Of a stretch of 64,000 bases of DNA, positions 46,255-59,092 are shown piece by piece. Each line of letters starts with the position of its first letter. Position 1 is the first letter of the stretch. The stretch comes from Fomes fomentarius (taxonomy: Eukaryota; Basidiomycota; Agaricomycetes; Polyporales; Polyporaceae), in the NCBI GenBank assembly GCA_022606135.1, contig JABYQN010000006.1, positions 1,550,001 through 1,614,000 on the forward strand, in the 5' to 3' direction. The position numbers and the translations under genes are program-made. The notes beneath the pieces were generated by a model. It saw nothing but the letters and a program-made list of their open reading frames with translations, was not told where the DNA came from and ran no database searches.

Positions 46255-49231
46255 TCAAACGAGACTTCTCCACATGCCTGCGCACCAGATCAGGATGAGG
46301 GGGATAGGGGAAAGTTCAAGGCGGGGGGGGACGTACCAGCTGCTGGCATCTCATTACGCGCCTTCAGTATCTTCAGGGCTCGCGGACGGGCCTTGCCACC
46401 GGTCTCTGGGTCGCTCTCGACGTCATCTTCGTCGTCGACGTCCTCAGTGAACGCGAGGGCGCCTGGGTCAGCGGAACGAACCCGGTCACGCTCAGCATAG
46501 GAAGCGCGTCGTAGGGATGCAGAGGTGGTGCTAGTTCGTAGAGGCGGGACGAGAACACCGGGACGGTCCGAAAGTGAAGTCTTCGGTTCATACTGGGGTA
46601 CACCAAAGGAATGCTGATGCAGCTGACTGAGGGGACCAATAGGAATAGGAAGGGACTGAGCAATGCCGTGACCAGCATCGTCGCTGTTCGCCCACTTGTC
46701 GTCTATAGAGCCATGAAGACTTGAAGATCAAGCTAAAGTCTAAGAAACTCACCTTCGTTATCGTCCTCATCGGTCACATCGCTGTCTGGTACACCATTGA
46801 AGCGCCGGTTAGCCTGAGGATCGAAGTCGTCCAGGACGTAACTCCCTTCCTCAGAGATAGCTTCAGGATTCGCTTCCTCAGCTTTGCGCTCACGCCGGCT
46901 CATAAAGACCTGCCAGGCCTTACTGTTCTTCTTCCAAGCACTCCGATGGCTCGGTGTACTGGCAGCGACAAGCCTCAGGATCTCTTGCTCGCCAGGATCG
47001 AGAGGCTGGGAGTCCTCGCGGCGATCTGGCATAATCTCGATGGGGCTTGTGACTTCCTCCGCACGGCGCTGAGCCTCCGTCGCAACCAAAGACTCGCGGA
47101 GAGCCCGGGAGCGCTCAGCAGTCTCGACACTCGGCGGGGTCGGGTTCCGCTGTGGCGGGCGCATGGAAGACGGCGCTGGCAAGGACGCAGGACGCAGTGA
47201 AGACAGCTGAGGCGGCAAAATTGATCCACTGGAGGAGCGACTATGTGGGGGCCTAATAGGAGCCCTAACGCGGTCTGTGTTAAGGGATGCCTTCGACTGC
47301 TCTGTTTGAGGCTCGATTCGAGTAGACGCTGAGTGCTCCGACTCGTTGTCCATGTCAAACATGGGGTCTGGGCGACAGCCGTAAGCGTTGGCGTTCCTAG
47401 GTTTGGTAGAATGTACCGACCTTCATTGACTTCCAACGGCGTTGGCTGCTCGGAGATGATCTCGCCTTCATCCTTGATGATAGCGACTTCTGGCTTGACG
47501 TCGAACGTCACTTTCCTCTTCCCCTTAGCGTCAGCTTCCTTCTGCTCATTGGAGCCAGTGCCCTCGTTGGAGTTGTCCTTGGGCGACTTCGAACGATCTG
47601 TCGTGGAGGTCTTGATTGCACTCCTCTGTACACGAGAGGGGCGCGTACGAGCCACGGTGGAGCTACTACTTTCTGCAGGTGGTTTGGATCCTGAAGCCAC
47701 GGGAGAAGAAGGGGTCTCGACTTCTGCCTGTAACCTCTGCTGCTCCATCTGTGCCTCCAGATCCAGCACATAGCGGAAGCTTGTAGCTATGTCTTTCGCC
47801 TCGTTCATCTCACGTCGATGAGTCCCTCGAATGCTCGTCTCCGCGTCAATGCTGAGCGCGGCGGTACGAGATGAAGCGGTAGAGGGCGAGAGAGCGCGGG
47901 TGATACTGGATCCCCTTGGGGATGACCTGCCACGATCAGATGGAGGAGAGGTGGGTGAACCTCGTGAAGGAGATAGATTGCCGTTCCCATTGGATTGGCG
48001 CTGTGCACCCGGATAGTGCATACCGGACACCTTCAGCGAAGCGGACAGCGCAGACGGTTGAGTGAGTCGATTGGGAGAAGACTTGGTCGACTGACTAGGT
48101 GTGGGGACGAAGTTGGTTATCCGGACAGAACCAGAGGTACCCTGAACGGGAGTGCTGACACTCCGGGCATGTCTAGATGCACTGCCGCGTCGTCGAAGCG
48201 ACAAGCTCGCTTTCCCGGCAGGGTCTGTTTGCTCATAAAGCTTGAGGCTGTCTCGGAAGCGGTTCCAAACCAACTTCACTTCCTGCTTGAGTGCAGCTTC
48301 CGCTCTCCGGAGTTCGGCGACCTTCTGTTCTGTCACCTGGGCGATGGTTTCTTCTGCTTCGTTTCTAAGTTTCTGTGACTGTTCAGTCGCGACGGCGGAG
48401 AAGTGGGAGAAGACCACGTGAGACGGGGTAAACGGTGGCGGCAGGAAGAGCGGGGTTATGTCTGGAAGATGCTTCTTGCCATGTTCGGAGGGGCCCCGGG
48501 GGTTCGCAAGTTCAGGCTCGTCTTCTGGGGGTTCAGAAGTGGCGGTGGGTGGCGTTGGCCCTGGTAAGACAATACCGAACAGCTTGGAGAACATGGGGGA
48601 CGACTCTGCTTGAGCAATCTCATTGTCTGTCTGAGCAATGCAGTACGTCAATAGTGTCCTCCGAGAACAACACGGCGTCTATGACTGTGGCTACACGTAA
48701 GACCACACGGAGCGGCTCTCTCTCGGAAGGATGGTGCGGGAACACGAGGTGGTGCATCGAAAACCCAAGATGAAGACTCACCAAGCATCCCTGGTGAATT
48801 TCGATCCAACCGGTAGAACTCTTGCATAATTCCTTCTCCACCCAGTCGTCCGTGGGGAGCACGGGGCCCTCCTCGTTGCTCAAGTCCGGGGAGATCCGTT
48901 GCGCGACACGATATGCGAGGAGGCCGCAAACAAGACATGTGACAGTCATATACCGAGTCAATTCCGCCGTGGGTGAAGCCGACTCTGGAATGGCCTTGCT
49001 GCGAATCCTGAGCGTAACCTCAGTATGGGCCTGATTATCGAGTTGGATCAGAGGCCATCAGACTAAGAATTGCAAAAGACTGCGTACAACGCGTATGCCT
49101 TCCTCGCCCACATAGACCGCCCAAAAGCCAGCCTCAACCGGGGGTGAGGTATCCTCGGTCGGCTGTCCATGTATGCGGATGTTCAGGCATTTACATGCAA
49201 GATGTTGGGGAGTATGGCCATTTGCGGCCAT
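46255..49231 (-). CDS. large low-complexity protein with N-terminal Cys motifs, function unknown
   Basis: I do not recognise this family. The first exon (MAANGHTPQHLACKCLNIRI) ends at GIRV, and the second continues AHTEVTLRIRSKAIPESASP. Together they provide a CxC (CKC) and a CxxC (CLVC in MTVTCLVCGLLAYRV), which could bind a metal. Then come AESSPMFSKLFGIVLPG and a coiled-coil segment (AEETIAQVTEQKVAELRRAE). After that are long Ser/Pro/Arg-rich disordered stretches with many SP/TP sites, and an Ala-Trp-Lys region HRSAWKKNSKAWQVFMSRRE. The end is acidic, then LKILKARNEMPAAG joined to MWRSLV and stop. The last intron has a long G/C run at its donor side. The length is roughly 850 residues. Disorder and SP/TP density suggest a phosphoregulated scaffold, which is only inference. 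Confidence 0.65.
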
Positions 49232-49718
49232 AACAAACCAGGACAAAGAGCAAGACGAGGTGAATCACGAGTGTTGTTGGCGGATGGTTGAAGCAGGGCG
49301 CGGGGGCAGTTGACGCAAGGAGTTGGACAGGAATGAAACTAGGACTGGGAGGCGGTGGCTGCAGTCACCCGGAGTCAGTGGATGTCGGAATGCCAAATTT
49401 TTTCCACGACCCGGACTCGGCCCGAAGCGCCGACTGGCCCTACTCCCCGGCAATGTGGTCAGCTCTCGCGTACCACGTGCGGCCATCCCCGCATGTGCTG
49501 CCCACTGAGTAGCAGACAGTAGACTTGCACAATGCAACCGACACAATTGTATTCCGCCCTATCCGATCTATCAGCACTCTCCGTAAGCCATGTGCACACA
49601 TGCCAGATCCGCCGTGCAAGTCCAGAAATATACGCCTGATCATCGCTGCTCCGGCCGAGATAGCGTTCGCCCTCTACCCCACACTTCCCCGGCTCACGAC
49701 ACTCGCTCATCCAAGACG
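49232..49718. other. intergenic region, no gene seen
   Basis: About 490 bp between the start of the preceding minus-strand gene and the 3' end of the CLPTM1 gene. Confidence 0.4.
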
Positions 49719-52619
49719 TCACCGGTTCTTCTTCGATTCCGCCTTCTTGTCTGTGCCTTCGACCGCAGCTGCGTCTTTGTCCAACACCTGACCATACTCG
49801 TTGACCCGGTTCGGGTCGATGCGGTATATCCAGCGCTGCCACAACCAAACGCCGTCAACATGCTGCTCCACCTCACGTAACGTCAGGACGCACCTGGTAG
49901 ATGAAAACTAGGAAGACGACGTCGTCCCGGAAGCATGCTAGCCGGTGGAGAACCGGCATCTTGATACAGAAGCTAGAAAGAACTGCATTAGCGCTTCGAA
50001 GACCGCATATTCCGTGTACGACGTACGCAAATAGATCATCGACCACCTGCGAAAGAATTCGAACCGTCCATTCAGTCGCAGTCAACCAAGGAACGCCTGC
50101 AGAACACTCACCGTTGACAGCGTCTTGTACACCATAGCTTTCATCGGCATGTGGGCGACGCTCTTGAGCTTGTAGTTGATGATAAGTTGCGGAACCAATT
50201 GGGCCTGTTCAAACAGAGCATCAGTTCCCTTCCACGAAGCATGGCTCGAATACGTACGAAGCCGAACATGTAGACGAATGACGTCAGAGTCGATATCACG
50301 AACGAGTACCATCCTCGATGTGTCTCGTATATCAAGGAATAGATCGTGTAGCCAGCAAGACAGGGAATAGTGAAGTACGAGACAATGCGGAACGCCAGTT
50401 TGTCGTACCTGGGTCACCCGGTCAGGTGGCGTCCAAGAACGCTGAGAGAACACGACTTACTCTTGTGTCTTCTTCTCATCTTCGCTGAGAACATGCTTGT
50501 CTATAAATGAAAAAAATGACGGTCAGGATTGCATCGCATGCGCCCCTCGGCACTTACCTTTGATCTGAAGCTTGTATGGCAACAAAGACCCAGCAGGTGA
50601 AGGCACCACGCTGATGTCGACCGCCTTGGTGATCTACACACGACACCAAATGTTGAGCAATAACGGCGGGAGTGTACTGAATATCAGACGCGTACCTTCC
50701 AGGCCTCTATTAGGACACCAATGCCGGAGCCCATTAGAATCATCCAGCTAGTCTGTTCGTTATTGTCGATCAGATAGAGTAGGATTATGAGTTGCACAAC
50801 GACGTTCGTAACAATCTGTCATAGGAGGGTCATCAGCTATGTACAGAACTCTGCCTATTGACAGACGCACAGTTCTGGGAAAAACGTCAGGATCATACAA
50901 AGCCGGAATGAAGTAAGAAACGTACCTAACAGATACGCCAACAAGTTCCTGCTTGTGCCTCCAGTGCGAGACGTCCGAGCTGAATGCGAGGAACTCAAAT
51001 CTGTCCTCAGTCTCAGCCATATGCATGCCCCATTCCAAAGCGCAAGCACTCACACAACATGCAGAACGCTGACCAAAGCCGTCAAGCCAAGGAAGTACGG
51101 GTTGGTCTCTACGAGCATCCGCTTGATCTCGTCGAGCTCTGAAGCAGAGTTAGCACCTTGCTGCTTCGCAGCCTCGGCAAAGCTCTGAGTCAGGGTAGCG
51201 AATGTCGTGAACTTCCAGTAGGACATCGGCTGGAACTCGATTTGCAGAGGCAGTTGTGGCGTCGTCGAGTTAATCTCAATGTACTGCGAGCGGAGGTGCC
51301 AGAACTCATTGGGGAAGATGATAGGTTTATAGTAGGGTCTTCCGCTTGCGTCCCGCTCTGGAATGAGATCGATGTCTACGAAGGGCGGTGGTGGAATGTC
51401 AACTTCTCAGCTGAGCATGACTGGTGAGTGAACACGCACATCGTGCCGTAGCCTGCTGAACTTGGTTCAGCGGAATTGGCGGTTGGTCGGATATAAGTGC
51501 AAGGGTTAGGTTCTAAGCAAGACGTGGTAAGCGAAATGGGTCACTGATCCTCGTAATATTTTCAAGACATACGGTATGCCAGTGGGAGACGATGTCATCC
51601 TTTTCCTATATCAGTCGTTCAGTCATCGGACAACTAGCAAAGGCTAGCTGCGCTACGTACTACCTCCTCGACCTCTTCTGTGGTCTCCCCAGTAGTAGAG
51701 CTGCCCAGGAGGTTTTTCTCTCTGCGGACTTTGATTTTCGGCAAGTACTTGGTCAACACTACGCACAGTTCAGGCTGCAGCACAATCACTGTACAATAGA
51801 TCATACGCACGTGTCCGGACATGGTGAACAGTCCGAGGGTCGAACTTGGAGTCCGTAGGGTCCGGACTGGCTCCATCCCGCACCAGGAAGACGTCGGCCC
51901 AAAGCGATCCATTATTTTGTACGCTCTACCATACACACCAGTTTGGCACACCGGCGGCGACCCCAGCATAGAACACGAGAATCACACACCTTGGGCAAGT
52001 CAACATTGAACTCCGCAACGCGCTTCTCGCTCCAGTCTCCAAACGTGATGTTCGTCCACACCAAGCTCGGCAAGCCCTGGTCCTGATCTTTCCTATACCC
52101 CGACGTCCACTTGCTAGAGAACACGTCACCCGTCGGAGAGGTTGAGAGATGTACGTGCATCGCAAGGGGCAGCCCAAGTGGCCATGCGGGGACCGCCTGC
52201 GTTGGGATAGCATTCGCGGCAGTGGTGGATGCCCCCTCGCCGACATGAGCCTGCGGCACCGTAGCGTCCGGTGTTGCTGGCTGTCCTTGCTGCGGCAACT
52301 GAGGCTTGTTCCCGCCAAAGAACTTTCCAGCTACAAGAAGCAAGCATATGTCCCAAAGGTGGCGTCAGCACTGACAGATGCAAGAGTTCCGACGTGCGCC
52401 CTGAGGGCCTGCGTACCCAGTTGCGTAATGGCATAGAACAAGATGACTTGCTACGAGCCCCCCAACAAGTGTTAGTATATGCGCGAGTACCCAAAGGGCA
52501 AGATATTGTGAAGCTCGCGCACTCACCTGTGCGACAGCCCAGACCTTGCGGTACGGCGACTCCTCCTCAGCCCCAGCGTTTGCTGGCGCAGCTCGCGCAG
52601 GTGCGTTGTTCGTCGGCAT
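49719..52619 (-). CDS. CLPTM1-family multipass membrane protein
   Basis: Homologue of human CLPTM1/CLPTM1L, ER/Golgi-type multi-span proteins; CLPTM1L is reported as a lipid scramblase for the GPI pathway. The soluble N-terminal half contains PAWPLGLPLAMHVHLSTSPT and GLPSLVWTNITFGDWSEKR. Then NGSLWADVFLVRDGASPDP and YKPIIFPNEFWHLRSQYIEI follow. The membrane half has VVVQLIILLYLIDNN, then SWMILMGSGIGVLIEAWKIT and YFTIPCLAGYTIYSLIYE. It also has FGFAQLVPQLIINYKLKSV and the conserved FAFCIKMPVLHRLACFRDDV near the end, with a Lys-rich tail AESKKNR. Start MPTNNAPARAAPANAG. About 13 short introns. Length is about 620-650 residues, normal for the family. Confidence 0.9.
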
Positions 52620-52993
52620 TGCTGTCGAGCACGGCTTGGAAGTGTTACAAAGCCGCGGTCCTGACAATGAAACCTGATGATGGAGCTGACTGAAGTGTAT
52701 CGCTTGTGAGGCGCGAAAGAGAGGCGGTCCCCGTCATCGGGATGCACGCGACGCGACAACGTTAGCGCGCGTATCATGACCACTGGCAGTGGCACGTTCG
52801 TTCATACTAATAGCAGTGGGTCCGTGAGTGGACCTGTTAGGTGCACACACCATGGTGGGTGATGCCATTGAGGTAATAGGGGTATGCATGCATAAACAGC
52901 GTCACAACGGCCAAACACCAGCTCGGGTCGAGGCCAGACAAGAACTTGTTACGAAAACATATGCTACAGCACAATGTCACCGATGTCTCAGAG
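52620..52993. other. intergenic region, CLPTM1 promoter
   Basis: About 370 bp upstream of the CLPTM1 start and downstream of the GST-like gene, both minus strand. Nothing else visible. Confidence 0.4.
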
Positions 52994-54372
52994 TCAAAGT
53001 TTGACCCCAGCCTCGGGCTTCACAACGTAGTAGATTCTAGGGAAGTGGCACAAGACGCTCCCTGATGTGCCCCGTGTTTCTATCACAATTTCTTCTTTGC
53101 TGAGGGATATGAGCCGCCCCACGGTAGGAACTTTGCCTGTTAGCAGATGCTCAGTAAGGATAGATATGACTATCAGACATAGTACGCTTTACCATCATCT
53201 GCTGGAGTGACTGACACGACCTGGTGCAACTTGACACCGAGCCTGCCCGCTTCCACCTCGTCGAACCCGACTATTTTAGGGTCCTCGGATAAAGAGGTGG
53301 TAGCGAGCTCCGCAGCCCGCGCACCAGAAACACTGCCTAGGACGGCCTGGTGCTCTGTGCGGACTGCGGCGATATAAGTAGACAGGCGATTGATCCACTA
53401 TGTAGCGCAGCCATAGGAATATGGGTTTAACCCGTCCTATGCTTCGTCCAACACGATGAACGGACGCACCGCAGCAGTTGCCGGTATAACCGCCGGATCG
53501 AACAGGTCCTTCAGATGTCGCATCGGCCGAAATTGCTGCATCCATTCCCAGACGTAGTGAACGGACAGGTCGGCCAAGCTGGGTGTCTCAGTATCCATGA
53601 GCCATTCGCGGCCGTCCGACAATTGTTCTTCGATCAAATCCTGCATCACTGTATGAGTCCACCGGAAGACAGTGAGACGTAAGTACTCACAAGATGTGAA
53701 GCAAGCCAGCTCTTGACCATAGGTTGGTCAGCAGCGATTTCATCGGGGTCGACCTTCTTCCCGAACCACTACAAACATGGCCACGCATTGGCGTGAGCAA
53801 AGAGCCTCACACCATGAGAGCGTTTCATACCGCGCTACGATCCTTCAGGAACTCTGGGGTAAACTTGTTGTAAGGAAGCATTTGGGACCCGAGTTGAACG
53901 AGAGTTCTATCCGCATATGTCATCGCGAGTGCTTTGATCATGCCTGTGTCTGCTCTACTACTGTCCTTGCGTTTCGGGAACAATGTTCCGTAACCTTCGG
54001 AGGGCGGGAAGCGACGTTCAAGCACGGCCGCAATGAGGCTACTATCGCAGTATACATCTCTCCCGATTGCCAGAACAGGAATGAGACGATACTTGACCCC
54101 GAGGCGATCTGCGAGGTCAGGGCGAGGCAAGATCATTGGCACCTATGGGGAGGATGGGTATCATGATCACACATCATGTACACCCAGCAGCTCGTATCGT
54201 ACCTCAACTCGAAGATGCGAAATCTTCTTGATGGCAAGGATATTCTTGACTTTCCGTGCGATAGGTGATGCTTCATAACTAGTGATGGTTCAGGGTGAGG
54301 CGTGTCACCACCACGTCGACATTGGCATGCTCACTGGTACAGAATGACCGGAAGGTTGGACGACGAGGACAT
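52994..54372 (-). CDS. glutathione S-transferase-like protein with C-terminal extension
   Basis: Thioredoxin-fold N-terminal domain (MSSSSNLPVILYQ, then SPIARKVKNILAIKKI; LPRPDLADRLGVKYRLIPVL; CDSSLIAAVLERRFP) followed by a helical GST C-terminal domain. The latter contains WLASH and LIEEQLSDGREWLMDTETPS, then LADLSVHYVWEWMQQF. The protein then extends by about 100 residues (KIVGFDEVEAGRLGVKLHQV; VIETRGTSGSVLCHFPRI), ending PEAGVKL, which ordinary GSTs lack. The extension looks like a small beta-rich domain. Around five introns. Role probably detoxification or oxidative-stress related, by family. The active-site residue cannot be assigned with confidence. Confidence 0.75.
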
Positions 54373-55088
54373 TGCAGTGCATACAAGAGGTGTTTAACCT
54401 TGTGGCTCCAGAATGTGAATCGGCCTCATTGACAAAGTGAAAACAAGCTCACTCAATCGGGCTCGAGCTCGATACTGTATAGTAATAATTATGTATGTAT
54501 ACGAACTGTCGAGTTCGGAGGAATGCAGATCCGGTGCGGGGTTACCGGCGACTAGTGCTTGAGATCTCAGATCAATCGGGCCCTTTCTCCTCACCGCTTG
54601 GCAGCACGACGTTGTAACTGAGTGTAGCTGACGAAGAACCGGGCTGGCAGTGGAAAGACATGCGCGCATCAAAGAGTGGCTCCCATAAATGTTATAAGTA
54701 GCTGTGAAATTGCGAGACTTCGCACAGCACACTGGGCACCCCGGTCACCGCGGGTTTGAAGGTTGCCATGTTGCAAAGGTGCCACCACCCCGCAGCGCAC
54801 AACCAGCCAATCAGCTTACAGCGATCGCTTTGAACGAGGTCATCTTATGAACGGGGGTGCAGGAAAGAGACATGCCCAGTTTCTTGTGGTTCCCAGATAT
54901 ATCATAATATAGTCAAGAGGTGGCAGGAGTCTCATTTGGAGCGCAAGGGGCGATGAAGGCGCTCAGCATGCATCGGTACAAAACACTCGAACAGGCGTTC
55001 ACCGCGACTTCCACAACCCCAGCAGGCAGGCCCTTTGACGACCATCGCATTCACGACAGCGTCCGACGCCCCGAGCCTTATTCCACAA
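54373..55088. promoter_or_regulatory. divergent intergenic region of the GST-like gene and chitin synthase
   Basis: About 716 bp between two divergent starts. It includes an agccaatcag CCAAT-type motif near 54807-54816 and an A/T-rich atatcataatatag stretch near 54898. No gene supported. Confidence 0.4.
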
Positions 55089-58000
55089 ATGGCACAAGAT
55101 CAACGTCCGCCTCTGCCTTCCTTGTCTTCCCAGTCGTCGGTTACCGACCACACGCTCACCGATCCCTTCGCCGACCGTCAACGGGCGATCAACTTCTCGG
55201 AGCCCACATTTCCTACGCCAAACCAGAGCGTAGTGTCGTTCCCCAATGAATTTGGAACGCTTAACGAAACCTACGATGAAGACGATGAGGAGAAGCGGCC
55301 GTTGGCCAGAGGTCAAGGGGCATCGCTGTACCCGTAAGTTTCCCTATCCTCTCGACGGCATCACGTCGCCGGCTGAGCAATGCAAATGCATACATAGTCC
55401 CTACGACCCCAATTCCTATGGGGACCCATACAGCGGTGGACGCCCCATATCCGTCGCGTCGACCTCGTCGATGGGCGCGGAGTCGCAATGGAGGCGTCGC
55501 CAGACAATTAAACGTGGCGTCACGCGCAAGGTCAAACTCACGAAGGGTAACTTCATCACGGAGTACCCTGTACCGTCGCCGGTCTTCAGTGCCATCGAGG
55601 CCAAGTGGCAGAACAGCAAGTCCACGGAGTTCTCGTAAGTATGCCGTATTTCCGCTGTAACGCCCACGCTCAAACGAATCTGCAGCCATATGCGCTACAC
55701 TGCAGCCACAGTCGACCCGGATGACTTCTCGGAGGCGGCCGGTTACAGTCTGCGCACAAAGCTGTACAACCGGCAGACGGAACTTCTGATCGCTGTCACG
55801 TCCTACAACGAAGACAAGACCCTCTACGCGCGTACCCTCCACGGTGTCATGCTCAATATCCGTGACATCTGCAAGACCAAGCAATCAAAGTACTGGCGTC
55901 GATCTGCCGAGGAGGGAGTTCCTGGGTGGCAGAAAATCACTGTCGCGCTGATTATAGACGGTCTTGAGCCTATGGACAAGACCGTTCTGGATATTCTCGC
56001 TACTGTCGGTGTGTACCAGGACGGTGTTATGAAAAAGCAGGTCGATGGAAAGGACACTGTGGCTCATATTTTCGAGGTATGCCAATTGCTCCCACTCATG
56101 TCACAGCCGTTGATATGCGTTGCAGTACACAACCCAGCTTTCCGTGGACGCCACGCCCCAGCTTGTCGTCCCTCATGGAGAGGACCCCAACAACCTCGTG
56201 CCCGTTCAGATCATCTTGGTTATTAAGGCGAAGAACCAGAAGAAGATCAACTCTCACCGGTGGTTGTTCAATGCGATCGGCCGCATGTTGGAGGTGCGTA
56301 AACATGTAACACGCGAGCTTCTCCTTCTCTCAACAACCATTAGCCGGAAATTTGCGTCCTTATCGATGCAGGGACCAAGCCCGGCCGCAAGTCGATTTAC
56401 TACTTGTGGGAAGCGTTCTACAACGATCCTCACCTTGGCGGATGCTGTGGTGAAATTCACGCTATGATTGAGGGTGGTCGCAAGTTGCTCAACCCTCTTG
56501 TTGCCGCTCAAAACTTCGAGTACAAGATGTCCAACATCCTTGGTGCGTAATGGTCGACTTGACGTATCCGTCGATCTCACACGCGTCATATTGTCTTCCT
56601 TAGACAAGCCGCTCGAGAGTAGCTTTGGTTACGTCTCTGTGCTTCCTGGTGCATTCTCAGCATACCGGTTCCGCGCTATTCTCGGCCGGCCGCTCGAGCA
56701 GTACTTCCACGGTGACCATTCCCTCGCAGACCGTTTGGGCCCCAAAGGTATCTACGGTATGAACATCTTCACGAAGAACATGTTCTTGGCCGAGGATCGT
56801 ATTCTTTGTTTCGAGCTGGCTGCGAAGGCGAACGATCAATGGACATTGACGTACGTCAAGCCTAGTAAGGCGGAGACAGATGTCCCGGAAACTGCTGCTG
56901 AGCTCATTGGTCAACGTCGGCGTTGGCTGAACGGTTCCTTCGCTGCGTCCGTGGTATGTCTTTGAATGTTCGACATGTGAGCGCGATTGACGTCGCAACT
57001 GCACAGTATGCCATTGTCAACTTCTTCAAGTTGTACAAGTCCGGCCACGGCATCATCCGCATGTTCTTCTTCCATATCCAGGCACTCGTATGTACCGTTC
57101 GGATAATGTCCTTAGTTGTCAAGCTGACGAAGGGTTCCAGTACAACATCTTCACCCTGATCTTTTCTTGGTTCGCGCTCGCGAATATGTGGCTCACGTTC
57201 AGTATTATCATCGACCTCCTGCCTTCCCAAGATGTTAATATCTTCGGCACTACCACCATTGTGGGTATCATAACTTTTAATGGACAACTTGACGATCTCA
57301 CAAGCGTCCTTGACCAGACTCACTGGGTCAATCTAGTCCTCAAGTGGATCTACCTCGCACTCTTGGCTCTTCAGGTGATTTTCTATGAAACTCAAAGGTG
57401 GCCAAGATTGTTGATGCTGGTCTCAGTTCGTTTTGGCATTGGGTAATCGTCCTAAGGGTGAACGTGCAACCTACAACGTCACACTATGGTGAGTGGAGCG
57501 TAGCTGAAACGTTTACAGTTCTCACGAGGCACATTCAGGGTCTACGGTATCCTTGCCGTCTACTTGTTGGTCTGCTCGTTCTGGTTAACGGCCCTCGCAT
57601 TCAAGGTACGCTTATCACCTGGAATCTGCCTCGGAACCTGTGTGCTTATTGTCTGGAATCCAGGACATCCCCAAAACACTTGGACAAGCTAACACCACTG
57701 CTGAGACGGTTGCATTGTTCTTCAAGCCTCCTATCGGTGCCCTCATCGCTGCGATCTTGTCGACTTTCGGCATCTGGTTGATCGCGTGTCTCCTCTACGT
57801 GAGTTTGTAACGTTAGGATCACCTTTTGAATGTCCTCTCTGACGCTCTCTGTCCAGCGCGACCCCTGGCATCTAGGATCAAGCATGTTCCAGTACCTTTG
57901 CCTAGCTCCATCGTTCACCAACGTGCTCAACGTCTACGCGTTCTGTAACCTGCATGATGTGTCGTGGGGTACCAAAGGTTCCGACAAGGCTGAGGCTCTC

Positions 58001-58479
58001 CCTTCCGTCTCTTCGAAGAAGACGAAGGATGCCGAGACAGCAGTCGTCGAGGATACCACACGGAACAAGGAGGATCTTGACGAGGCGTTCAAGGAGACTG
58101 TCACTCGTGCACTGACCAAGCTCGAGACCAAGGAGGAGATCGAGAAGCCGACCATGGATGACGAGAACAAGACATTCCGTACTCGTCTTGTCGCGTTCTG
58201 GATGCTTAGCAACGCCGCCCTCGCCGTTGCGATCCAGAGTCTCAATGGTGTCGGATCGGGCAATGAGGAGAAGGACGAGGCCACGCTGCGTAATAGGCAA
58301 AACACCTACTTTGCCGTCATCCTCTACTCGACGTTCGGTCTTTCGCTGGTGAAGTTCGCAGGGGTGAGCACGCGTGCATCCTTCTTGACATCTAGCATTC
58401 GCCCATCCTTAATGCCTCATTCTAGGCTCTCTTCTACTGGTTCAGGAGGAACCTCTTCCGGTGCTGCCGCCGGAACTAA
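55089..58479 (+). CDS. chitin synthase (class I-III type)
   Basis: Processive family-2 glycosyltransferase making cell-wall chitin from UDP-GlcNAc at the plasma membrane. The disordered N-terminus ([20 protein letters not shown]) precedes the CHS N-domain: [20 protein letters not shown] and [20 protein letters not shown]. The catalytic core has [39 protein letters not shown] and [20 protein letters not shown]. It continues with [24 protein letters not shown] and the signature QRRRW ([18 protein letters not shown]). Multiple membrane spans follow, such as [19 protein letters not shown] and [19 protein letters not shown]. The last exon encodes [17 protein letters not shown] and stop. About 13 short introns. 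The start at 55089 is the first in-frame ATG of the N-terminal exon. The gene is intact. Confidence 0.95.
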
Positions 58480-59092
58480 GCGGTGGATTCGGCGGTCGTT
58501 CGATGCTGTTGTATATGGTGGTTCGTCGTCGTGGTTTTGCAAAGCATCTCCCTACCATGGGATACGGACACTTTTGTGCAATGTCCCGGTGGACTTTAGT
58601 CTTTCGCTCTCACTCACAGTAATGTTATCTTCATGTGCTCTCGTTATAACGCATTGTACTTGCCCCTGGGATGCCCGTAACCTCCCATACCAACGGAATG
58701 GAACCTTACTTGTACATTCCTTCACCCCCGCTTCGCCCAAGATGCATGTGTTCCATATTCTCGCCCCAAGGAAACGGACCGGATCGATAAAATCGCTGCT
58801 AGGGAGGAAGGCTTCGACTGTGTGCAACCGCACACGTATTAGAACACGAGGAACCACGCCTCGAATAGATTTCAGTCCAGAATACAAATGCACTTGGCAC
58901 TACAGAGTCGTGGATGTCGTGACAGCAAAACAAAACAAGGACGAGCGGCGAGATACGAGACACGAGATACGACGTAGGGAACAAACGCGAGGGCGGAACA
59001 TAATATGATCATACAGGATAAAGATCGACGGCGGTACTCTACTCCCCTAGCCCCATGCTAACATACAATGGGAACGGGCTATCGCCGGCAGT
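58480..59092. other. convergent intergenic region after chitin synthase
   Basis: About 610 bp. The frame that runs past the chitin synthase last donor site (58365 onward) has no family features and was treated as unspliced read-through. No gene supported. Confidence 0.5.

Noticed and set aside
58365..59008. Continuation of the last long chitin synthase frame beyond 58365
   Set aside because: A good donor (GGG|gtgagc) followed by an acceptor gives the family C-terminus ALFYWFRRN and stop at 58479; the read-through has no chitin synthase character.
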